Shown: one piece after another, positions 54,299 through 64,000 of the stretch
Numbering within the stretch: position 1 is the first letter of the stretch
Layout of the letters: each line of letters starts with the position of its first letter
From: Anopheles merus
Lineage: Eukaryota > Arthropoda > Insecta > Diptera > Culicidae
Assembly: GCF_017562075.2 (NCBI RefSeq)
Contig: NC_054085.1
Span: 5,413,184-5,477,183, forward strand
Reading direction: 5' to 3'
Length of the DNA: 64,000 nucleotides
Notes under the pieces: model-generated
The model's input: only the letters and a program-made list of their open reading frames with translations
Database searches by the model: none
Told to the model about the DNA's origin: nothing
Program-made: the position numbers and the translations under genes

Positions 54299-55271
54299 TG
54301 AAATTAGCCAGGATTTGATTATTGAACGACAACATAATGCAAACCATAGAGGAATTATTGAGACCAAGCTACATAATGCTAGAAAATATAATTTTCCAAA
54401 CATGAAAACTAAAATTACTAAATTTATTAACTTTTGCAAAATATGTCAAAAAGCTAAATATGAAAGACGCCCATATAAACAAAAATATCAAATTGCTGCC
54501 ACTCCTAAAAAACCTTTGGAAATCGTTCATATGGGCATCTTTATAATTAGTGATAAACATTTTCTAACCCTTTGCGATAAGTTCTCAAGACTAACCATGG
54601 CGATTCCTTTACAATCAAGAAACGCTATACATATACTAAAAGCACTAACTCAATTCTTCGCTAACGTTGGAAGACCTTGTTTGCTTGTGATGGACCAAGA
54701 ATGTTCGTTTAAATCCACCACAATCAAACAATTTCTTGAAGAAAATAATGTAGAATTCCATTATACAAGTGTTGGTCAATCCTGTTCTAATGGAACAATA
54801 GAAATTGTCCATAGAACAATAAGAGAATTGCACAACATAATCTCACTACGAGATTCTACAAAAAAATTATCAACTACTTCAAAAATTAATTTGGCAGTCT
54901 CAATTTACAATGATTCTATACACTCTCAAACAAACATATCCCCTAAAGAACTATTTTTTGGCTTCAAAAACGAAGATCCTATCCCTGAGGACCTTCAAGA
55001 AAGAATCAAACAAAAAGAGGAACTTTATAGAGTGTATGCCACAAAACAAAAAGAAAAAAAATCCAAATACATAGACAAATTAAACAAAACACGAGAAGAA
55101 CCAGAACTATTCAAAGACAATGACACGATCTTCGAAAGGAAAAGATATAATTTAAAACACGAAGAAAGGTATCGTGAAACGAAAGTTTTCGATAACCTAG
55201 TTACAAATATTTTAGACCGAAATGGAAGAAAAATTCACAAATCAAAATTGAAAAGGAAACGAAAAACCTAA
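54240..55271 (+). pseudogene. pol: pol part 3: integrase with lost catalytic Asp
   Basis: Integrase in a new frame; homology starts near 54270, and the open frame extends back to 54156 by chance. The zinc-binding part has HNANH and CKIC (HHCC). In the catalytic core the first Asp of the D,D35E triad is replaced: the family has H-I-D before the conserved FLT..DKFS segment, while here it reads HMGIF (GGC at 54535-54537). The second Asp (VMDQE) and the Glu (NGTIE) remain, exactly 35 residues apart. The C-terminal part is Lys/Arg-rich to the stop at 55269-55271. Such an enzyme should not catalyse strand transfer. Confidence 0.88.
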
Positions 55272-55310
55272 CACACCATTTAAATTCTTTCTCATCCTTA
55301 CGGAAATCAC

Positions 55311-55312
55311 AG
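55311..55312 (+). promoter_or_regulatory. candidate splice acceptor for env mRNA
   Basis: A pyrimidine-rich stretch (TTCTTTCTCATCCTTAC) is followed by AAATCACAG, 40 bases before the env ATG at 55353. Together with the donor at 50656 it would give a spliced env message, as known in gypsy-type elements. Prediction only. Confidence 0.4.
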
Positions 55313-55352
55313 CTGAATATTATAAAAAAAAACTTATAAAAATATTATAAAA

Positions 55353-56522
55353 ATGAAATTTGGAATGATTCATTTCCTCATAATAGTTTTAACAAATTCA
55401 AAACTTATAACAGCAACAATTTATAGAGACTAACCTTAACAATATTCAGAATTTAGCCAATAATATTAGCCTAACCAACCATCTTAAGGACACCTTAGAC
55501 CATAAAATCCTATCAGCTAAAAAAAAAATAATAATAAGGAAATAAAAGACCTAGAAAACAAAAGAGAGGCATAATAAATGGTTTAAGAATAATTATAAAA
55601 ATAATCGCAGGAAATCGCAGATCAGAAAACACTTAGAACTTCAGAATTTAGAACATTCAGAAAACAAAACCATATCCAACATTAACGCTCAAGTTAGAAT
55701 TAATTCCGAAATAGAAAAATCAGTAAACAAAATTACACAAACTCTAAAAAAATATAAATCGAAAATCAAATGAATAATCAGATAAAAGTCGTAAAAACTG
55801 AAATAGAACAAGTAAATCTTATCCTGAACATTGATAACATTGTACAACTGTAGAAGACATAGAAGAATAGACGGATGTAAAATTTGTAGCCAAGCATAAA
55901 AACACCATTTTCAATGTAAACGAAGAGTGCACGATTTGCAACAACACACAACCGCTAAACGACGAGTGTATCTCAAATATCATCAGAAATCATCCATCTA
56001 AATGTACCACCACCACGAGCTCCGAGCATATGAGGAATAATAATACGAGGAATGAAACCAGGAGTCATTCTAATCGATACCACCTTTGGCGTGCCAGTCA
56101 TTGATTCATGTTCAAACAGCCAAATAATAGCAGTACCCACACTAATTGAAACCGGCAATTGCACCGTAAAAATCTTAAATAGCACATTTACTGCGCATAT
56201 TGATGTGTTAGACCAAGAAGACTACTTCCTACCCTTAACTGGCAGCAAAACAGAAATAACTCTAAACAAGCCAAGTTTACAAGATCTGCACACAATGCAT
56301 ATTAGTAACATACATCAACTCCATACAATAACACTCCGCTTACGCACGCATACAATTGCAGGAGGGATATTAATTGTTGTTCTAACAGGCTTTCTTATAA
56401 CTGCATTTTGCATCTACAAACACAAAACCAAACATGCAGAGAAGAAAATGTCTACCGAAGCTATTCACAACATCATCCCACTGCAAACGTCGGTAAGTCG
56501 ATCGAGGACGCTCGACGTTTAA
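55353..56522 (+). pseudogene. env: env remnant, multiply frameshifted
   Basis: The region lies where errantivirus env belongs. It begins with an ATG and a hydrophobic signal-peptide-like stretch (FLIIVLTNSKLITA) that stops after 26 codons at 55433. A second frame from 55429 continues with QNLANNISLTNHLKDTLDH. A third near 55565 has a basic residue followed by GIINGL, resembling the cleavage site and fusion-peptide start of insect retroviral envelopes. The longest open part, 56052-56522, is the C-terminus. It includes the cysteine-containing stalk, a transmembrane segment (GILIVVLTGFLITAFCIYKH) and a short cytoplasmic tail. At least three shifts and several stops separate these parts, so no envelope protein can be made from this copy. 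Confidence 0.82.
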
Positions 56523-56531
56523 GGAGGGAGG
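56521..56531 (+). other. polypurine tract
   Basis: AAGGAGGGAGG directly abuts the right LTR; it is the plus-strand primer site. It overlaps the end of the env remnant by two bases. Confidence 0.85.
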
Positions 56532-56882
56532 AGATATGTACACATGCGCTACGCGCTATGATACAGGTGCTGAGTAAGAAAACGGTCGCAAGCGAGCCAT
56601 CGATGTTACTCCACGCGCGGAGTCAGGTTCCAACGGGAACTCCTCTGGAAGCAGGTTCCCACGACCAGGTGTGGTGTCGTATGTTCAGACGGACCGAGGC
56701 AACATGATCATCATAAACGTGGACGACAACGTGACCGGCAAACCTGGCAGCACCGAAAACACCAGCCTAGCTAAATAGTACCGAATCCAGAAGTTAGCTT
56801 CAGTCTTAGTTTAGCAGTTCGCAAATAAAGATCCCCAGTAATATTTTTTTAAAACTTACTCCGGGCTATCGTGAACATAATT
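56532..56882 (+). repeat. 3' LTR (351 bp)
   Basis: Same length and, as far as I can read, same sequence as 49810-50160. AATAAA at 56824-56829 lies in R and would act as polyadenylation signal for the element transcript. The right copy of the target duplication, AATT, follows at 56883-56886. Confidence 0.95.
56824..56829 (+). terminator. polyadenylation signal in 3' LTR
   Basis: AATAAA followed within 30 bases by a T-rich stretch. Its twin in the 5' LTR is only about 22 bases from the predicted cap site. Confidence 0.65.
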
Positions 56883-56886
56883 AATT

Positions 56887-59710
<2,824 letters not shown>

Positions 59711-59910
59711 AGCGTTCCCGTAGTACAGTCGTCTACTCGTCAACTCAATAACATGCCCGTCATGAGTTAAAGCCGCTTATGGAACGTCACAATGACTGAC
59801 TATCTGGCGTAGCAATGACTGACTATCTGGCTGCGTGATACTGAATATGTCTCGAAAGCCTGTATAGGCCGGCATGTCCGCGTAGGAGGTTACACCAAAT
59901 AAAATAATAT
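59711..59910 (+). mobile_element. SINE, tail type B, with internal duplication
   Basis: Head AGCGTTCCCGTAGTACAGTC with a weak B box (GAGTTAAAGCC) and tail type B (GCCTGTATAGGCCGGCATG...CACCAAATA). CAATGACTGACTATCTGGC occurs twice, at 59790-59808 and 59813-59831, a 23-bp tandem duplication inside the element. An old copy without a clear target duplication. Confidence 0.8.
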
Positions 59911-59964
59911 AGCAATATAGTATACGCTTTTTAAAATGTTTTCTAATTAAAAATAAACGTTTAT

Positions 59965-60145
59965 CTCTTCTCTTCTTTTGGCTCAACAACCGTTTTCGGT
60001 CAAGGCCTGTCCGTACCACTTGTGGGCTTGGCTTTCAGTGACATATTGATTCTCCCCATAGCAGGATAGTCAGTCTTACATATGGCGGCACGGTCCATGC
60101 CGGGCTTGAACCCATGACGGGCATGTTGTTTAGTCGTTCGAGTTG
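59965..60145 (-). mobile_element. SINE200-like copy, 5'-truncated
   Basis: On the minus strand the sequence enters within the head, after the A box, and then has an exact B box (GTTCAAGCC), tail type A and an AAGAGAAGAG end. The 7-bp direct repeat CGTTTAT at 59958-59964 and 60146-60152 is the probable target duplication, which fits insertion of a truncated copy. It lies 54 bp from the oppositely oriented SINE at 59711. Confidence 0.8.
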
Positions 60146-60152
60146 CGTTTAT

Positions 60153-63100
60153 ACATGTTTGAAAAAACTAGCATGAATTATCAAAATTATGCACAAAAAT
60201 CAAGCTAATGTACCAACGATCTTGAATGCATCAGTCGAAATCATAATGCAGTGAGAAATTCTTCAAATTTTGACGACAGAGTAATCGTATTAAGGTAATA
60301 TATAAATGGTGCAAACATGTAGCAACAAACCTATTCCTATCCTAAAATAACACTCCCAAACCACATTGTATTAGCATCTTTCATTGGAGCAGCATTCTTT
60401 AGAATCTCTTGTTGAGAAATATCAATGTTTTACGCTAATTAAAATTAAATTTCTTAAATTTCATAAAAAGTTCACGGTGCCTGAGTTGCAAATTAGCTTT
60501 ACCAAAAAAAAAAAACTTTACCGTCACCGACGCACGACCCTTCCTAGCTGTGCGAGACAATCTAAAAAGCCATACCTCTCATTAAACTCATTTATTCAAG
60601 CAATTGCAGCTGCAATGCGTAGCTACATTTCTCCAGCAAAAACTTTCCACCGAATCGTTCATTTGCATTTGCTGGAGACGAAAAGCGAGTAATTAAAGTA
60701 CACTCTAACGCCCCGAGCTGTTTTTGCAGCACCATTCAATTGCACCCTGAAGCGATGTTAATAGTTTCCACTTCTATATTTGCATACACCAGTAACGCTC
60801 TCCAGTGGGACAAGAACTTGTCCCATTTCATTACTCTATGTGGCTCACGTGGACTGTGTATTTCTTATAGAAACAAAACAAAAAAAAACTAATACGTTTC
60901 TCAGATCGTTCGCCCGGAGGTCGTTGTAATTGTTTGTCTGCTGCAGTTGCGCGGTATAACCAAAATGGGCAAAGTGAGCTTCTGCTAGCATAAAACTGGG
61001 TAGGTAAAAAGAGAATGGTGGGGAGAAGGTCGCGAGTAACCTTTGTAATCGCCAAAGAGTTCTCGGTTGAGTGGCTTTGGCAGTGTTTGGCGTTTGAAGT
61101 GTGACTTTTCGATGGTTATAAATTTTCCCCAGAATGGGTCTCTGCTACCAAGAGACAGCCAGTTCGATGCGGCTGCAGAACGATCTGACGTCGTTTGCAA
61201 TTTGATTAGAAGACAGGGTGAAACCTACCGTCTACAATAAAGTAAAAAGAATACCAGGCAAATTACACTAAAAGGAGCAAGGGAAAACTTTGCCCACTAC
61301 GTGCAAAGTGTACAGCAGTAGCTTTAACGAAGTGTTTCTTTTTTCTCGAGACAATACAAAAAATGATGTAAACCAAGTGTCGTAGACCACGTCCGGTCCA
61401 TTTGTTCCGTGTACGCCCCCCGTTCTAGAAATGGTGGTGTGACAGAGGGCGGAAAACGGTAGCTGCGGTTGACTGGTGATGCTTTGTGGCAAGTTCTTGT
61501 GCAAATGCTCAAACTGGACTGGGACGAGCAACCGAGAGCAAGAGATAACGATTTATTGCCATTAATCAAATAAACAAAGCCATAAATCTCTGGAAAAATG
61601 TGGGAGCAATGCAGACCGCCCCGTTTCCGCTCGGGAAGTTTGTCTTGTTTCGATTCAGTGCGTGAACTAAGTTACTGCAGGCGTTGAGCGGGATGTGCGG
61701 TAGGACCTAGTGAAAAGAGTTACTGAGATTGAACCGCAACTAACGATATTTTAAGAGTGTGTGTACAGAAGAAGATATTTTACCTATGTTAAACGCGCTA
61801 GCTTAAAGCCGAGCTTTCATCTAAATTCTTTTTAATCTGTAATAGAAATATACAATAAAAATACAATAGCAAGCTTAATCGTTTCATTGCTTTGAAGTGC
61901 ATCTTGCTGGCGCCTAAAGATATGCAAACCAGTGTATTTATTTTGAAACACGCTTAAACGCTACGTTGAGGCGTTTAATCAAATTACGCCTTTCGTTATT
62001 TGCTTCCAACAGTCTTACGTTCCCTCCATGCAGGTAACACAGCACATCGCAAGCTGCCATCGCAAGAGTAGTACGAACAAACCTAACTTAACCTCTTTGC
62101 TTTTAATTAATTTATACACGAAATCGATAATCTTCACCACCACAACGAGCATACGACCATTCGGTGCAGGGAAAAGACCCGCTCTAGGCGCTCTTAATTT
62201 GTCTTTCACCAATCAACATTCCTTTTCTGTTCCGTACCATTCGTTACGCTAGTAGCCGAGAAAAAAAGACACTCAATCAGTTGCAATCGCATTTACGTTC
62301 ACACCGACGAAGCCATGCCGCCTTAGCGAACCGGCGAAGCTAATCCTCTACAATCTGCTAATGCACGTAATTATGTCTTCAGAGGATTTTCTGGTATCTT
62401 CTGGTTGGTTCTTTTTTGTTTTGTTTGGATCTATGCCCTATCCTTTACCGTACCTATCATCAGCTTGCTAAAGACGATGCCGGCGATACTTCTTCCCCTA
62501 CGACAATTTAGCCAGTAGTTAACGAGCCATAACGCACACCATCCATGCTCAATCACATGGCTCAAGCTCTGGGAACCGCCGTCCGTCTACCTTTTGGGAT
62601 GGGCTGCTATAGCCGGCTTCATGACCTAGATTCGTGTCAGATTTATCCCAACCGATCTTATCCAGGGATATAGCAGTTTGTCTTTATGGACCCCCTAAGT
62701 ACTGAGTGTCCCAGGCGGCACTAGAACCAAATGATACCGGAAATGACATACATGTGGTTTTATCTAGGAAGCAAAACTTGAAACAGCAATTTAGTATATT
62801 TTGGTTTGGGAAAATACCCTAAATTTGTGTGTTTTTTGCTGCACCAAAATCTTAAACTACAATACAGCCTTAAACCGCTTTTCCTCCAATCCCTTCGAAA
62901 GTAAGAGGTTCCTTTAAGCGTCGGATAATTATATTCAATAAATCAATCCTTTCAAATCGGCTCTCTATATCGTTCTATGATCATCTATCCATCGAACCAT
63001 TAGATATCAATCTAAATGAAGTTAAGCTCAACGGGATGACGTGATCGAACCCGTCCACAAGTCGGATTTTCAAGAAGGACATAGGTCTTCATTTTATTGC

Positions 63101-64000
63101 CATCAAGGGAGGTCATCTCGGTCATCGTGGAGTTATTGTTTGCTGCTTACAAACTAATCTTGGCTGCTTTGCTTTTCGATACGATGTAGGTGTTATTTTT
63201 TGTGTGAAATGATGACACCCCGTCCTACCTCCCCCTCAGCAAGAGGAAGTCTGGAAGCTCCCGGGGACCACCGCAGCTACCACAAATTGTTTGGCTTTCC
63301 TCGGCCGCAAATACGCTGGGAAATTTGCCATCCATCGATGGACAGGATTAAAGTCAACACGGAAGTCTAGATCCCCAGCACCGTCTAAATTGACGCCTTT
63401 TCGAAAAAGGTCCAATGAAAAGGGTCAAAGATTCTCTGGGTGATGGATATCGAAGGACAGCACGAATATTTTATGCATTTTCCTCTAACCATCGAAGTTT
63501 ATCTCGGATAAAGTGATTGGATTTCGGTTGCGAACATGGTCGAGGATAACATGTAGAGCAAAAATGGTGGTGGATATCGTGGAGAAGCCATTTTGTCACC
63601 AGTACTAGCCATCAAATCCGCAAAGCATCATGGTACTTCAAGAATGATAAAACACAGACGAAGAGTAGAAAGATCGAAAGGAAAATAAACAAAAAAGCTG
63701 CAAGGAACACAATCTTGATGGATCTGTGCAAGATTTGTGTTTCTTACAATAAACAAAAAGAAAGAAAAGCCAAACGACGATGTTCGACGAGAGCTTACAT
63801 AAAAATGTAATGGAAAGACAAAAAAGCGTACATAAAATAAATTTACTATTTCATTTAGATTGAACGTATTTCTTAAAGACATATAAAGAAACCGATAAAA
63901 TATCAAAGGGTTAAATAAAATATAAAGAAACTTCATTCAAAGGAATATACAAAAGGCAGATCAACTACATGTGGTCAATAATGATAAATAGAAAGAAGAT
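60153..64000. other. gene-free stretch to the window end
   Basis: No gene supported. From about 62450 to 63600 the DNA is clearly less AT-rich than most of the window and could hold a decayed transposon or an untranslated region, but no frame on either strand gives a recognisable protein. Confidence 0.4.

Larger units (their letters stand above)
49810..56882 (+). mobile_element. errantivirus-like LTR retrotransposon, defective
   Basis: A 7073-bp Ty3/gypsy-group element of the errantivirus type (17.6, 297, gypsy relatives). It has two 351-bp LTRs, an AATT target duplication (49806-49809, 56883-56886), a tRNA-Ser type primer site, a leader, gag, pol ordered protease, reverse transcriptase, RNase H and integrase, an env remnant with a membrane anchor, and a polypurine tract. 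I see no difference between the LTRs on reading them side by side, so insertion was recent. Yet gag, pol and env all carry frameshifts or stops, and the integrase lacks one catalytic residue. The copy is therefore not autonomous and was probably mobilised by proteins from an intact relative. Confidence 0.95.

Overview
The window looks like gene-poor dipteran DNA, most likely from a mosquito of the genus Anopheles. It is AT-rich and has no bacterial-style gene packing. It carries at least nine substantial copies and three or four fragments of a tRNA-derived SINE that I recognise as the SINE200 type of Anopheles gambiae, plus palindromic MITEs, an errantivirus-type LTR retrotransposon and very long dinucleotide tracts. 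The species assignment is an inference from repeat families, not proven.

The only host protein-coding sequence I can support is two exons of one minus-strand gene at 18832-18543 and 14942-14732. Together they encode one complete V-type immunoglobulin domain of the Dpr (defective proboscis extension response) family, closest by eye to Dpr6/Dpr10. They join in phase 0 across a 3.6-kb intron. The signal-peptide exon, second Ig domain and C-terminus are not visible, so the gene must run beyond what I can recognise, and much of the surrounding DNA may be its introns.

The largest feature is a 7.07-kb errantivirus-like (17.6/297/gypsy group) element at 49810-56882. It has two 351-bp LTRs that read as identical, a 4-bp AATT target duplication, a tRNA-Ser type primer site, an Inr+DPE promoter, a leader with three 53-bp tandem repeats, and gag, pol and env in the canonical order. 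The coding region is broken: a frameshift in gag, a stop between protease and RT, a frameshift before integrase, loss of the first catalytic Asp of integrase, and several shifts in env. Identical LTRs with ruined genes suggest recent movement supplied in trans.

Layout: 1-11848 no recognisable gene; 11849-12449 SINEs and a GATTC-rich repeat; 13744-14586 a pair of 245-bp palindromic MITEs; 14732-18832 the two dpr exons; 18833-49805 gene-free DNA with scattered SINEs, hairpins, a third decayed MITE and microsatellites; 49810-56882 the errantivirus-like element; 57209-58171 an uninterrupted-looking GT tract of 963 bp; 58172-64000 gene-free DNA with two SINEs in opposite orientation.
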